Assembly (NCBI RefSeq): GCF_006569205.1
Contig: NZ_VIGD01000001.1
Coordinates: forward strand, 49,065 to 113,064
DNA: 64,000 bases
DNA from: Ureibacillus terrenus
GTDB lineage: Bacteria > Bacillota > Bacilli > Bacillales_A > Planococcaceae
Direction of reading: 5' to 3'
The notes under the pieces were generated by a model. The model made no database searches. It was not told the origin of the DNA and was given only the letters and a program-made list of their open reading frames with translations. Positions within the stretch are counted from its first letter, which is position 1, and the number at the start of each line of letters is the position of its first letter. Shown one piece after another: positions 34,293-44,606 of this stretch. A program made the translations under genes and the position numbers.

Positions 34293-34360
34293 ATTTCCCT
34301 CCCGGAAGAAAGTTGCATTGTTGTTTACTGAATTGAAAATTATTTAATAGTATAATAGTT

Positions 34361-35737
34361 TTATTTCCGTTTCTGTTGTTGATATTTTAAACAAGCATTC
34401 AACCAGTTATCGATTAGCTTCGGATTGGATGCGAAATGGAAATGGACATATCCTGCAATTAATGAATGGACAACACAACCATCCTGTTTTTGTCCAAATC
34501 GACTTTTCAATGCATAAGCCGGCACCTGCTCTGTATTTGGTATAAAAGTGGAATAATGGAATTCATGGCCTTTTGCCGTCTCTCCTTCTCCCATGAGGAA
34601 ATTGTTGTTTACTCCAACAATTTCCCGGTAACCAAGAGCTGCAAGTTTAGGTTGCATCATAACGTTTCCATCAATGATCCCAACCATTGGATAGCTTATA
34701 CCTTCAGTTGACTGGATGGATTTTGTCAAGTACATGAACCCTCCACATTCAGCCACTGTTGGAAGCCCATTTTCAATCAGTTCTTTAATGGATTGTTTTG
34801 AAACTTCATTATTTGCAAGCTGTTCTGCGAATTCTTCCGGAAAGCCCCCGCCAATATATAATCCATCTGCATCTTCAGGTACCGGTTCGTTCGCTAATGG
34901 GGAAAAATATTGAATTTCAGCCCCGCGCGATTTAAGTAATTGAATATTTTCTTCGTAATAAAAATTAAAGGCCGCATCCTTTGCAACGGCGATTATTACA
35001 TTTACCTTTGGATCTTCGTGAAAAATAGAATTTTCAACTTCTTGTAAATTGTTCGTTTCAGAAATGCTTAATAGCCGGTTGAGATCAATGGTTTTTTCTA
35101 CTTCTTGTGCCAGCGAATCAAAATAAGAATCCAATTCTCCCCTTTCAATAGCCGGAATTAATCCGAGATGCCTGCTTGGCAAATGGAGATCATTGTTTTT
35201 CTTCATATAGCCGATTACCGGAATTTTACATTCTTGTTCAATGGCTGTTTTTACAATGTTAAAATGGCCCTCGCTTCCAACTCTGTTGGCAATTACACCA
35301 ACGATTCGCGATGGTTCATGCAGAGTTTGAAAACCTTTGACAATTGCTGCTGCACTTCTTGCCATGCTTGAGCAATCCACCACCAGCAGAACTGGACTTT
35401 CAGTAATGACAGCGATTTCAGCAGCGGATCCGGTATTTTCCAATGGACTTTTGCCATCAAAATACCCCATCACCCCTTCGATAATTGAAATATCTGCATC
35501 GCGGCCAGACCGTTCTACAATATCACGGATTACTTCGCGGCTTAACATCCAGCTATCGATATTTCGAGAAATTCGTTTTGTAACGGCAGTATGATAAGAT
35601 GGATCGATATAATCAGGACCGCATTTAAAGCCTTGGACGACTAAATTTCTCTTTTTCAGTGCAGCCATAATTCCGATTGTTAAAGTTGTTTTTCCAACAC
35701 CGCTCGATGTACCTGCAATCATTACTCTTTTTGCCAC
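34361..35737 (-). CDS. cbiA: Cobyrinate a,c-diamide synthase
   Basis: Glutamine-dependent amidation of the a and c acetate side chains. The 458-residue product has an N-terminal ATPase (IAGTSSGVGKTTLTIGIM at 7-24, FKCGPDYIDPSYH) and a C-terminal glutaminase domain with its Cys near 340 in TVAECGGFMYLTKS. YVHFHFASNP near the end carries the catalytic His. Its start overlaps the end of cbiG by 16 bases, consistent with translational coupling. Confidence 0.96.
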   Translation of the reverse strand: MAKRVMIAGTSSGVGKTTLTIGIMAALKKRNLVVQGFKCGPDYIDPSYHTAVTKRISRNIDSWMLSREVIRDIVERSGRDADISIIEGVMGYFDGKSPLENTGSAAEIAVITESPVLLVVDCSSMARSAAAIVKGFQTLHEPSRIVGVIANRVGSEGHFNIVKTAIEQECKIPVIGYMKKNNDLHLPSRHLGLIPAIERGELDSYFDSLAQEVEKTIDLNRLLSISETNNLQEVENSIFHEDPKVNVIIAVAKDAAFNFYYEENIQLLKSRGAEIQYFSPLANEPVPEDADGLYIGGGFPEEFAEQLANNEVSKQSIKELIENGLPTVAECGGFMYLTKSIQSTEGISYPMVGIIDGNVMMQPKLAALGYREIVGVNNNFLMGEGETAKGHEFHYSTFIPNTEQVPAYALKSRFGQKQDGCVVHSLIAGYVHFHFASNPKLIDNWLNACLKYQQQKRK

Positions 35738-36870
35738 GGATAATCCTCCTTATGTTCTAGAACCCCTACAGAAATCGTTACATTGCCGCTTTTCTTTTTG
35801 ACAAGGACAAGGGAATCCGATTGTAAATACCGTTTCGCTGCTGCTTCACTCACGGAATATGCCCCTGTATATTTATAAACCGTTTCTGATGGTTCTTCGA
35901 TATGCATTTCATTAAGTTCCTTGGCGGTATACGTACAAAATTCCACTTTTCGTTCTTCCACCACTTTTAATAAACCTTCTTCATCTTTCTTTAAGTCAAT
36001 GGTGCATATCGCTTTTATACTTTTTGAAGAAAATCCCAACTCAAGCAACGTCTCTTCAATGACTGACTGAATCTCCTCCCCGCTTGTTCCGCGATTACAA
36101 CCGATGCCTATTACGATCACTTTTGGTCTAAAAATAATACCGCATTGCAATATTGATTTTTCTTCCGGGGCAAGTAAGCGATGCGTGATTATTAAAGCAC
36201 CGCTTGGCTTCGCATCGATTGCGTCCAAAATTGTCGGATATAACATGATATTTTTCGGTAATGGATGATCATATAACCACCAAGAACGCTCTCCGCTTTC
36301 CTGCACTATGGCAACTGGTTCTTCGTTGACGACAGCCGCACTTACCTTGGTCAAATGCTCTTCGGAATCCCAAACCCATCCGAATCTGGAGCCAAATAAA
36401 TCTACGGCGATGGTTTGTTGAACATCAGATGCTGTGGTAATAACGGGATTTGCGTGAAGCAATGCGGCGATTTCTCTCGTTAATTCATTCGCACCTCCTA
36501 AATGGCCTGAAAGCACACTGATTACATTTTTACCCCGATCATCGATGACAACGACTGCCGGATCGATTTTTTTATCTTTTAATAGTGGTGCAATCATGCG
36601 AACAACTGCACCAAGAGAAATAAACAAAATGAGACCTTTATATTTATAAAAAATGGCTGAAAGCAGAATCCGAACATTGCCATCATATAACTGAATTCCC
36701 AGACCCTCTTCATCACCTTTGGCAAACTTATGCGGATAATACAAGTCGCCATTTGGAAAAAGTCCTCTTAATTTTCTCGCAATTTCTGCGCTATGTTTTG
36801 TAATCGCTACAATCGCATAATCATTTTTTTGATTGATTTTCGGAATTTCCTCCTCCGCTAGTTGAATCAC
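35722..36870 (-). CDS. cbiG: Cobalt-precorrin-5A hydrolase
   Basis: Opens the delta-lactone of cobalt-precorrin-5A and releases acetaldehyde, a step specific to the anaerobic pathway. The 382-residue protein shows the expected three parts: an N-terminal region (AIVAITKHSAEIARKL), the central LSGHLGGANELTREIA near 140-155, and a C-terminal CobE-like domain (VIGIGCNRGTSGEEI near 267). It overlaps cbiF and cbiA at its two ends (4 and 16 bases). Confidence 0.95.
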   Translation of the reverse strand: MIQLAEEEIPKINQKNDYAIVAITKHSAEIARKLRGLFPNGDLYYPHKFAKGDEEGLGIQLYDGNVRILLSAIFYKYKGLILFISLGAVVRMIAPLLKDKKIDPAVVVIDDRGKNVISVLSGHLGGANELTREIAALLHANPVITTASDVQQTIAVDLFGSRFGWVWDSEEHLTKVSAAVVNEEPVAIVQESGERSWWLYDHPLPKNIMLYPTILDAIDAKPSGALIITHRLLAPEEKSILQCGIIFRPKVIVIGIGCNRGTSGEEIQSVIEETLLELGFSSKSIKAICTIDLKKDEEGLLKVVEERKVEFCTYTAKELNEMHIEEPSETVYKYTGAYSVSEAAAKRYLQSDSLVLVKKKSGNVTISVGVLEHKEDYPWQKE

Positions 36871-37646
36871 TTTGAAACTCCTTTCCTATAGCCGTGGGTA
36901 AACTCGGCATCGTAAAGTTTCGAACGATAAGAATTCTTTTCATAAATGTTTGGATCAAGTGCCCATCCAGCCAATATCATGGCATGTTTGCGAATCCCAT
37001 TTTCTTTCATTGCTTCATCAAGTTGAGCAAGTGTCGTTCGAACGATTTTTTGATCTGGCCAAGTAGCTTTTTGAATAACAGCTACAGGCGTATCATCTTG
37101 CCAGCCTGCTTCTTTCAATTCCTTCATGATTTTTTTCGTTAAAGTGGCACTGAGGAAAAGAGCGATTGTACAATGATGGCTTGCCAAATCTTTTAATTTT
37201 TCTTTTTCCGGTACAGGCGTTCGTCCTTCTGCTCGGGTTAAAATCAGAGTTTGAGTTAATTCGGGAATTGTCAGTTCTGCTTGTACTGCTGCTGCTGAAG
37301 CAAAAACTGAACTCACACCCGGAATGATTTCAACTTCAATGCCTTCTTTTTTTAGTAATGCGATTTGTTCTGCAATAGCACCATACAACGATGGATCACC
37401 GGTATGAACACGTGCAACTTTTTTCCCACGGTCCACCCGATCTACAATGATTGATACAATTTCTTCCAAATTCATTCCGCTCGTTTTTATTATTTCTGCT
37501 TCTTTCTTTGCTTTGGCAATTAACTCTTCATTCACAAGAGAGTCTGTATAGAGAATACAATCTGATTGTTGCAAAATATGTAAACCCTTCACCGTGATTA
37601 AATCGGGATCGCCCGGACCAGCTCCAATAATCCATATTTTTTTCAT
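36867..37646 (-). CDS. cbiF: Cobalt-precorrin-4 C11-methyltransferase
   Basis: S-adenosylmethionine-dependent methylation at C11. The 259-residue product has the N-terminal motif [16 protein letters not shown] (5-20), [26 protein letters not shown] near 85-99 and [13 protein letters not shown]. The fold is the class III (tetrapyrrole) methyltransferase. It overlaps cbiL and cbiG by 4 bases each, the ATGA-type junction seen throughout this operon. Confidence 0.96.
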   Translation of the reverse strand: MKKIWIIGAGPGDPDLITVKGLHILQQSDCILYTDSLVNEELIAKAKKEAEIIKTSGMNLEEIVSIIVDRVDRGKKVARVHTGDPSLYGAIAEQIALLKKEGIEVEIIPGVSSVFASAAAVQAELTIPELTQTLILTRAEGRTPVPEKEKLKDLASHHCTIALFLSATLTKKIMKELKEAGWQDDTPVAVIQKATWPDQKIVRTTLAQLDEAMKENGIRKHAMILAGWALDPNIYEKNSYRSKLYDAEFTHGYRKGVSK

Positions 37647-38347
37647 TTTCGCACCACCATTAACGTTAAATAATTTAAATCCGCACCGTCCAATTCATCG
37701 ATGCTCCAGATTATTTCTTCTTCAGATGTTACTTTTGTCACTACGTGTGCTTTGTTTTCCAAGCCCAAATCCCGAAGAATTTCCAGCATCAAATCTATGA
37801 CCTTTGCAACTTTAATAAATACAACAGCATCATGGGTTTCAATCGCTTTTCTCATTTTATCGACATCATCATTTGCAGGTATAATCGCGACTTGTTCATC
37901 ACCATCAGCCAGAGGAATGTTTAGACAGGAAGCTGCACCGTTAATAGAGGAAATGCCAGGAACTGCTTGAATTTTGACATCTGGATATTTTTCGCTCATT
38001 AACTTCATTAAATGAATAAAAGTGCTATATAATAGCGGATCCCCTTCCGTAACAAACGCCACATCTTTTCCATTGGCAATTTTCCCATAGATTTCATCAA
38101 CGGCTTTATTCCATTCCCTTTTTAATACTTCTTCATCTTTCGTCATTGGAAATATTAGGCCCAACATTTCCTTTTCTTCAGGCCGTATAAAAACTTCTGC
38201 AATTTTGTATGCATAACTTTTTGAACCTCGCATTTTTTTTGGATAAGCAATGACTGGACATTCTTGAAGTGTGCGAAAAGCTTTTAAAGTAATTAATTCA
38301 GGATCTCCAGGTCCAACACCTATTCCGTATAGAGTCCCTTTATTCAT
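37643..38347 (-). CDS. cbiL: Cobalt-factor II / precorrin-2 C20-methyltransferase
   Basis: Adds the C20 methyl group that is later extruded on ring contraction. The 234-residue product begins [22 protein letters not shown] and contains [15 protein letters not shown] near 95-109 and [19 protein letters not shown]. The ATG at 38347 follows AAAGGAAG; two upstream in-frame ATGs are less well placed. It overlaps cbiET by 8 bases. In the anaerobic route the substrate is the cobalt-containing factor II. Confidence 0.95.
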   Translation of the reverse strand: MNKGTLYGIGVGPGDPELITLKAFRTLQECPVIAYPKKMRGSKSYAYKIAEVFIRPEEKEMLGLIFPMTKDEEVLKREWNKAVDEIYGKIANGKDVAFVTEGDPLLYSTFIHLMKLMSEKYPDVKIQAVPGISSINGAASCLNIPLADGDEQVAIIPANDDVDKMRKAIETHDAVVFIKVAKVIDLMLEILRDLGLENKAHVVTKVTSEEEIIWSIDELDGADLNYLTLMVVRK

Positions 38348-39548
38348 TTCCATCTTCCTTTCGTTTTGCACTTACAATAAACACGGGATTTAATGGAGCT
38401 AACCGGGTCAATGATAAGATCGGTTTACTTCTTGCGATTTGTACTTGGGTAACTTCTGTATGGAATCCTAATCTGTTCAATATCTTGATTGATTCATATA
38501 AGTTTTCGATTGTTGCTAGATTTAACACGATGCGTCCATCATTTTTCAACCTTTGACAACATACAGTTAATAATTCCTCCATGTTGCCGCCTGTACCACC
38601 AATGAAAATGGCATCCGGATCGGGAAACTCATCAAGGCCTCCCGGCGCTTTTCCGTGTACTACCGTGAAATCCACCCGAAATTTTTTTTGATTACGGAGA
38701 CAGTTTGCGATGTCTTCTTCATTTTTTTCAATGGCATATATCTTTCCTTCTTTTGCAATTTTCCCAGCTTCAATCGCGACAGAACCGGTGCATGTCCCGA
38801 TATCCCACACAACGCTTTGTGCGTTTATATTCAAAGCGCTAATGGATAATACACGAACTTCCTTTTTCGTTATTAATCCTTTTTCCGGCTTTCGTTGATA
38901 AAACTCTTCATCTTCAATGCCAAGCGGCCATTTTTTTGCTTCTTGAGTTTGAACTAAAATCACAACATTTAATGGAGAGAAACTGGATTTCTCCATTTCT
39001 TCCAACGTCATTTTTCTGCAACGCTCCTCTTCCCCTTGCAAGTTTTCAGCAATATAAGCTTCATACTCAGTCATACCAAACTCTAGCAAATATTTTGCTA
39101 GAGTATTTGGGGAATTATTTTCATCTGTTAATATAAACACTTTCTTTTTTCCATCGATTTTTTGAGCAAGGCCTTTTATTGGGCGTCCATGTATGCTGAC
39201 AAAATAGGCATCTTGCCAACTGATTCCAAATTTTGCCGCTGCAAGTTGTATTGAACTGATATAGGGATAGATTTCAACCGGGATTTTTTTTGATAAAAGT
39301 CCGCCTATACCATAAAACAAGGGATCTCCGGAAGCTAGAATCACAATGTTCTGATTCCTTTTTCCAAGTTGTTCAACTATCCTCATTATTTTTGTTTTTA
39401 ATACGATTTTTTCACCTTTAAAATTTGGGAAAAATGATAAGAGTCTTTCTCCTCCAACAAGAACTTCCGCATTTTCAATCCACTCAATTAATTGGGGATG
39501 AAGTCCATGTACACCGTTGTCTCCAATTCCAATCAATTTAATAGGCAT
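38340..39548 (-). CDS. cbiET: Fused precorrin-6B C5,15-methyltransferase and C12-decarboxylase
   Basis: A 402-residue fusion. The CbiE part (about 1-205) is a class III methyltransferase ([35 protein letters not shown]) for C5. The CbiT part (about 215-400) is a class I Rossmann methyltransferase ([37 protein letters not shown]) for C15 methylation and loss of the C12 carboxyl. ATG 39548 is preferred to a TTG three bases earlier. The gene overlaps cbiD by 11 bases. The same fusion is known from B. megaterium. Confidence 0.95.
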   Translation of the reverse strand: MPIKLIGIGDNGVHGLHPQLIEWIENAEVLVGGERLLSFFPNFKGEKIVLKTKIMRIVEQLGKRNQNIVILASGDPLFYGIGGLLSKKIPVEIYPYISSIQLAAAKFGISWQDAYFVSIHGRPIKGLAQKIDGKKKVFILTDENNSPNTLAKYLLEFGMTEYEAYIAENLQGEEERCRKMTLEEMEKSSFSPLNVVILVQTQEAKKWPLGIEDEEFYQRKPEKGLITKKEVRVLSISALNINAQSVVWDIGTCTGSVAIEAGKIAKEGKIYAIEKNEEDIANCLRNQKKFRVDFTVVHGKAPGGLDEFPDPDAIFIGGTGGNMEELLTVCCQRLKNDGRIVLNLATIENLYESIKILNRLGFHTEVTQVQIARSKPILSLTRLAPLNPVFIVSAKRKEDGNE

Positions 39549-40647
39549 CAATATTTTCCGCCTTTCCTAATAATTCTCCATTCATTGAATAAATCGCAGT
39601 CGAAACAATCAATCCGCCTTCCACATGTTTAATTACTTCTTTACAGCAATGTTCCGATATTTTGTCAAAAAAGGTCTTGCATCCTAGTTCTCTCATGATT
39701 TCCCCAACTTCATTCGCTGTGTTCGCTTGAAGAATTTTTACGATGCTTTCATTTGCAGCTCCACATTCTTTAGCAATGGAAGCAAGAAATTCAAAACTTA
39801 CTTGAGAACCTTTTGAGTGGAGCATCATCGAACCTCGGGCAAGTTTTGAAAATTTTCCCATCATTCCAACCAAAGAAACTTTTGGAATGCCGATTTTTTT
39901 GCAATGTTTCATTGCAAAACCCACAAAATCGCCCATTTCAATAAAAGCAACTTCAGGAAGATCGGAAAACATGCTCATAGCAAATTTTTCGCTTCGTCCA
40001 CCTGTTGTAAAAACAAGATGCTCACAACCGGATGCTTTGGCCACTGATATAGCTTGTACAATACTTGCCATATAAGCAGCATTAGAAAAAGGAACAACTG
40101 TTCCTCTTGTTCCCAATATTGAAATTCCTCCAATGATTCCGAGACGGCTATTTAATGTTTTTTTGGCAATTTCTTCACCATCGGGAACAGAAATGATAAT
40201 ATTTACCCCTTTTTCAATCTCAAAATGTTTTAATACGTTTTCAATTTCCGTTTGAATCATTTTCCGTGGAACGGGATTAATGGCTGCAAGTCCCACTTCA
40301 ATCGGCAATCCGGGTTTTGTGACCCTGCCTACTCCTTTGCCGCCATCGATAAAAATTTCCCCGTCCTCTCTCCAAGAAACTGTTGCTTGAATAATAGCGC
40401 CATGGGTTGCATCAGGATCGTCCCCGCCGTCTTTAATTGTTGAACACGTCACTTCAAAGTCTCCCATGTTGCAATCTTCTATTAGAAATTCAACATCTTT
40501 TCCAATTGGCAGATGTATCGTTACCCTCTTTTGTACTTGTTTTGTGATTAAAGCGATTAGTGCCGCTTTTGCACAAGCTGTTGCACAAGAACCCGTTGTA
40601 TAACCTTCCCGTAGTTCAGATGTACTCTTTCTCTTTGTTTTCTGCAT
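39538..40647 (-). CDS. cbiD: Cobalt-precorrin-5B C1-methyltransferase
   Basis: Methylates C1 in the anaerobic pathway. The 369-residue protein starts with the family motif [19 protein letters not shown] (12-30). It continues with [31 protein letters not shown] and [41 protein letters not shown] lies near 215-232. Gene length is normal. It follows cbiC by 5 bases. Confidence 0.97.
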   Translation of the reverse strand: MQKTKRKSTSELREGYTTGSCATACAKAALIALITKQVQKRVTIHLPIGKDVEFLIEDCNMGDFEVTCSTIKDGGDDPDATHGAIIQATVSWREDGEIFIDGGKGVGRVTKPGLPIEVGLAAINPVPRKMIQTEIENVLKHFEIEKGVNIIISVPDGEEIAKKTLNSRLGIIGGISILGTRGTVVPFSNAAYMASIVQAISVAKASGCEHLVFTTGGRSEKFAMSMFSDLPEVAFIEMGDFVGFAMKHCKKIGIPKVSLVGMMGKFSKLARGSMMLHSKGSQVSFEFLASIAKECGAANESIVKILQANTANEVGEIMRELGCKTFFDKISEHCCKEVIKHVEGGLIVSTAIYSMNGELLGKAENIDAY

Positions 40648-40652
40648 TTCCC

Positions 40653-41291
40653 TTACACCTGATCAGCTAATATTGAAATAGCATTTAAAGCAGCTACGGT
40701 TACAGTGCTGCCGCCTTTACGGCCGATATTCGTAATATATGGAATCCCTTCGAGTTTCAACAGCTCCTCCTTCGACTCAGCTGCTGAAACAAAGCCAACA
40801 GGCATCCCGATGATTAAGTCAGGTTTTGCAATGCCTTCCTTAACAAGACGAATTAATTCCAACAATGCAGTCGGTGCATTGCCTATTGCATATATACCTC
40901 CTTCATGTTCACGAGCGGCTTTTCTCATTGACATAATAGCCCGAGTAACTCCCTCTTCTTTCGCTTCTTGTGACACATCTTCATCACTGATATAACAATG
41001 CAGATCTCCGCCATATTTTTGGAATCGTTTCCGTCCTGAGCCGCTGACAATCATTTGGACATCGGCAATTACATGTTTTCCTTCCCGGATTGCTTTAATG
41101 CCCGCTTCAACAGCACCATGTGAAAATACAACACTTCTTCCTAATTCAAAGTCAGCCGAAGCATGGATGATTCGGCGAACAACTTGCCATTCCATGTCTG
41201 AAAAGTGATGTTCTCCCATTTCTTCTTCGATAATGGCAAAACTATAATCATAAATCTTATCCGGATCTACCGTAATCGGTTTAAAATTCAT
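40653..41291 (-). CDS. cbiC: Cobalt-precorrin-8 methylmutase
   Basis: Moves the methyl group from C11 to C12 to give cobyrinic acid. The 212-residue product has His43 in RRIIHASADFEL, the position of the catalytic His of CobH, and FSHGAVEAGIKAI, IIGMPVGFVSAAESKEEL and GRKGGSTVTVAALNAI. It overlaps cbiJ by 4 bases. Confidence 0.96.
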   Translation of the reverse strand: MNFKPITVDPDKIYDYSFAIIEEEMGEHHFSDMEWQVVRRIIHASADFELGRSVVFSHGAVEAGIKAIREGKHVIADVQMIVSGSGRKRFQKYGGDLHCYISDEDVSQEAKEEGVTRAIMSMRKAAREHEGGIYAIGNAPTALLELIRLVKEGIAKPDLIIGMPVGFVSAAESKEELLKLEGIPYITNIGRKGGSTVTVAALNAISILADQV

Positions 41292-42064
41292 AATGCACCC
41301 TCATTTCTTTGATTTTTTATCCAATTTACAATTTCCTCCATTTCACTAAATACATGACCAAATTCTATAATTGGTCTTTTAATGACAATCGTTTCAATCC
41401 CAAGTTCCTTTGCAGCTTCTATTTTTTCATCGACCGCACCAATTTTGCCGCTTTCTTTTGTAATCATGAGTGTCACACCGAAATGCTTAAATAAGGCAAT
41501 ATTCAACTCTTTTGAAAAAGGGCCTTGCATTGCCACTATATTTTTTTGGGGGAAGCCGAGCTGCTCGCATTTTTGCATATTATCGATTCGGGGAAGCATT
41601 CTGCAAATCACGCGAACATCATTCAGCGGCAATAATTTATTTGCGAAGATTTCCAGCGTTTTACTGCCTGTTGTGAGCATGACAACTCCTTTTTTCTTTG
41701 CTGCAAGTTCCGCTGCCTCTTCATAGGATGAAACAAATTTGATAAAATCCTGTTCAAGCTGCAATTTTTCCCTCTCATAGCGGATATAGGGGATATTTAA
41801 TTGTTCGGCAACCCATTTTGCCGTTTTATGTGCTTCTTCGGCAAAGGGATGACTGGCATCTACAATCATTGTCACCCCGATTTCCCTTGAAAATTCGTAC
41901 ATTTTTTCATAATTTAATCTACCAACTTTTACTTCTATGCCTTTATCAACAAGACTTTTGGCTGCAGATTCTGTTACTACGGTAGCCATTAGGGGGAAGC
42001 CTTCCTTTTTTAACAAAACAGCCAATTCACGTGCATCACTTGTCCCAGCAAGAAATAAAATCAT
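41288..42064 (-). CDS. cbiJ: Cobalt-precorrin-6A reductase
   Basis: NAD(P)H-dependent reduction of the macrocycle. The product is 258 residues, with a start (MILFLAGTSDARELAVLLKK) and middle (DASHPFAEEAHKTA near 92-105; RYEREKL) typical of CbiJ/CobK. MLTTGSKTLEIF and MQGPFSKELNIALF follow, and TKESGKIGAVDEKIEAA lies close to the end. The reading frame overlaps cbiX and cbiC by 4 bases. Confidence 0.95.
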   Translation of the reverse strand: MILFLAGTSDARELAVLLKKEGFPLMATVVTESAAKSLVDKGIEVKVGRLNYEKMYEFSREIGVTMIVDASHPFAEEAHKTAKWVAEQLNIPYIRYEREKLQLEQDFIKFVSSYEEAAELAAKKKGVVMLTTGSKTLEIFANKLLPLNDVRVICRMLPRIDNMQKCEQLGFPQKNIVAMQGPFSKELNIALFKHFGVTLMITKESGKIGAVDEKIEAAKELGIETIVIKRPIIEFGHVFSEMEEIVNWIKNQRNEGAL

Positions 42065-42993
42065 GGTTTCACTTCCATTTTTTCATCAAGTTGGACGTTA
42101 CAACCTTTGTAATCATGATGATGATGTTTATGACCATGGTGATGTTCATGTTCATGCTCATGGTGATGGTGATGGTGGGAAATGAGCCCCTTTTCCATTA
42201 ACTTTTGAACATTTTGTATATCTTTATCACCGTTCGAATGCCCGGATAATGCTTGTACCATTCGTTCAATAATGACAGATTTTAATCGGGGATGGTATCC
42301 AAAATAATGGGCAATTTCAATGTTTATTTCGGGATATTGTTCTTTGAAGCGTTCACAATAGGATTTCATCCGCTCCATTAATATGCCCGTAAATAGAAAA
42401 TATGGAAGCATGATGATTTTTTTAGCACCAAGCTTTATACATCGTTCAATCCCTTCTTCAACCAATGGTTTTGTCACTCCCATAAAAGCTCCTTCCACTA
42501 CTTGAACATTTAACTTCTCCCATAACAGTCTTGTAATCTTGAAAAAATCACCATTGGCATATTCATCGCTTCCTCCCCGGGCAATTAATAAAATGGCTGT
42601 ATCTTCATGTTTTGCCTGGGTATCAAAACCGATTTCTTGTAGACGTTCCAGTAAAATTTGAAAAATATCTTCATGAATTCCCACAACTTCACCATAAGTG
42701 AATTTCACATGGGGATATTTTTCTTGCGCCTCTACAATTTCTGCGGGAATATGAATTTTAGAATGTCCTGCATGGAGCAAGATGATTGGCATTACATAGA
42801 TTTCACTGGCACCTTTTTCGATGCAAATCTTAATACCTTGAGAAATCGTTGGTTCAGCAAATTCTAAAAAACATGTTTCTACTAGTAGACTTGAATCAAT
42901 TAATTCTCTTGTTTGCTTTACAAATTCTCTTACTTCTTCATTTCCTGCTTCAAGCTTACTTCCATGTCCTACAAATAAAATAGCTTTCGTCAT
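42061..42993 (-). CDS. cbiX: Sirohydrochlorin cobaltochelatase with His-rich tail
   Basis: Inserts cobalt into sirohydrochlorin, committing it to cobalamin. The 310-residue protein has two tandem chelatase-like halves: FVGHGSKLEAGNEEVREFV with a metal-ligand His near 10, LLHAGHSKIHIP near 90, and a second IARGGSDEYANGDFF unit. The last 35 residues hold about 15 His (near 272-292) alternating with Glu and Gly, then a single Cys. A His-rich region is known in B. megaterium CbiX. It may store cobalt, but this is inference. The gene lies between cbiH60 and cbiJ. Confidence 0.95.
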   Translation of the reverse strand: MTKAILFVGHGSKLEAGNEEVREFVKQTRELIDSSLLVETCFLEFAEPTISQGIKICIEKGASEIYVMPIILLHAGHSKIHIPAEIVEAQEKYPHVKFTYGEVVGIHEDIFQILLERLQEIGFDTQAKHEDTAILLIARGGSDEYANGDFFKITRLLWEKLNVQVVEGAFMGVTKPLVEEGIERCIKLGAKKIIMLPYFLFTGILMERMKSYCERFKEQYPEINIEIAHYFGYHPRLKSVIIERMVQALSGHSNGDKDIQNVQKLMEKGLISHHHHHHEHEHEHHHGHKHHHHDYKGCNVQLDEKMEVKP

Positions 42994-43002
42994 GTTATCC
43001 TC

Positions 43003-44598
43003 CTAATCTGCACAAGGGATTGGCTGCAAATTGAGCTTTGGCTCATTATCTTGATATTTGTACCCAGCCAGCACTTTTTTCCGTTTAAAATATTTAAATA
43101 ATCGTTCATTTGGATGAGCATTTTCTTTATATTCAACAATCAGTTTTTCGATTAATTCGACTAATTTTTCAGCTTCCAACCCCTCTTCAATCAATTGACC
43201 CGGATGTGCGGTGCGTCCTACCGGTTTTGCACCTAAAAACACATCAAATTTTCCTTTTCGATATACGATTCCGATATCTTCCATAACGGCGTTGTAACAT
43301 GCCATCCCACATCCATTAATGCCGATTTTTAATTCTTTCGGCACAGCTTTTCCTCCAAATCTCTGTTGCAGCTTTTCAGCGTACGGTATCGAATCCTTTT
43401 TTTCACCATCACAAAAATCACAAGCCTTCACCGTAATGACATCTCCTACAGGCATCACCAGCAAACCAACATTTGATAATTGTTCTACAATTTGTTCTGG
43501 ATGATTAGTTGGAATACTTATCCGCAACTGATGATCCCTTGAATAGTCCATCCTTCCCTCATGACCAACAACTTCAGCCAATAGCTTAAATTGCTCAGGG
43601 GTGAATCGTTTATTTGCCACCCCAGGACTTATGGCAAACTCAAAAACTGGTTTATAGTCTGTTTTTTCAACAACGAAATTTGGCTTTCGGTCCAGCATTG
43701 CAATTGCTTCGCATGCTAGTTGAAAAGGGGTTTTTTTTGACTCTCTTTTCTTCGATTCCAAATTTTCCAAAGACCAAGGTTCTGCTTCTTTTTTCAATCG
43801 TTCATGAGGTTTCAATGGTTGTACCTCGCGATCAAGCGTATATTTTCGTTGATACCCCCTCGGCGTAATCATTAAGTCATCATATACAAATGTGGAGGTG
43901 TTTCCAATAATCACTGTTGTGAGCATACCAATCTCGTGTTCCAGCATATTATCCAACGTCGTAATCACAATCGATTGTCTTTCGCGATAAGCACTTTTTA
44001 CAAGTCCAACCGGTGTATTCGGTGACCGATATTTTAGTAATATCCGTCTTGCTTCCACGATTTGTTTTGTTCTTCTTCCGCTTTTCGGATTGTATAGAGC
44101 AATCACAAAATCAGCTGCTGCCGCTGCTTCAAGCCTTTTTTCGATAATTGTCCATGGTGTTAAATGATCACTTAAGCTGATTGTGCATGAATCATGCATA
44201 ATCGGGGCACCGAGTAGGGAACTACAAGAATTGATGGCAGAAATTCCAGGAATGACTTCCACTTCAACCCCTGACTCTTTATGCCAACCTTGTTCAACGA
44301 GTACTTCATAAATGAGACCGGCCATGCCATATACACCGGAATCTCCACTAGAAATGACCGCTACCTGGTGCCCTTCTTCCGCAAGTTTTACCGCAGCCTG
44401 TGCACGTGAAACTTCTTCCGTCATCCCAGTACTTATAATTTTTTGTTTGACGTTTAATAAATTTTTTATTAATTCCACATAAGTTTTGTATCCAATGATA
44501 TAATCACTTGCTTTTATCGCTTCCACTGCCCGATATGTAATGTGATTGGCGTCCCCTGGACCAAAACCGACAATGTATAGCTTTCCTCTCAAAGACAT
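43003..44598 (-). CDS. cbiH60: CbiH60: cobalt-factor III C17-methyltransferase with Fe-S domain
   Basis: Ring contraction and C17 methylation. The 531-residue protein is about twice the length of ordinary CbiH. The N-terminal half is a class III methyltransferase (YIVGFGPGDANHITYRAVEA, SSGDSGVYGMAGL, IPGISAINSCSSLLGAP). The C-terminal half resembles nitrite/sulfite reductase ferredoxin-like domains: a CDFC pair near 410 and NGCGMACYNA near 440, giving four Cys for a 4Fe-4S cluster. This architecture is CbiH60 of B. megaterium. ATG 44598 sits very near GGGGTG; a TTG at 44592 may be the true start. Confidence 0.94.
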   Translation of the reverse strand: MSLRGKLYIVGFGPGDANHITYRAVEAIKASDYIIGYKTYVELIKNLLNVKQKIISTGMTEEVSRAQAAVKLAEEGHQVAVISSGDSGVYGMAGLIYEVLVEQGWHKESGVEVEVIPGISAINSCSSLLGAPIMHDSCTISLSDHLTPWTIIEKRLEAAAAADFVIALYNPKSGRRTKQIVEARRILLKYRSPNTPVGLVKSAYRERQSIVITTLDNMLEHEIGMLTTVIIGNTSTFVYDDLMITPRGYQRKYTLDREVQPLKPHERLKKEAEPWSLENLESKKRESKKTPFQLACEAIAMLDRKPNFVVEKTDYKPVFEFAISPGVANKRFTPEQFKLLAEVVGHEGRMDYSRDHQLRISIPTNHPEQIVEQLSNVGLLVMPVGDVITVKACDFCDGEKKDSIPYAEKLQQRFGGKAVPKELKIGINGCGMACYNAVMEDIGIVYRKGKFDVFLGAKPVGRTAHPGQLIEEGLEAEKLVELIEKLIVEYKENAHPNERLFKYFKRKKVLAGYKYQDNEPKLNLQPIPCAD

Positions 44599-44606
44599 CA
44601 CCCCAT

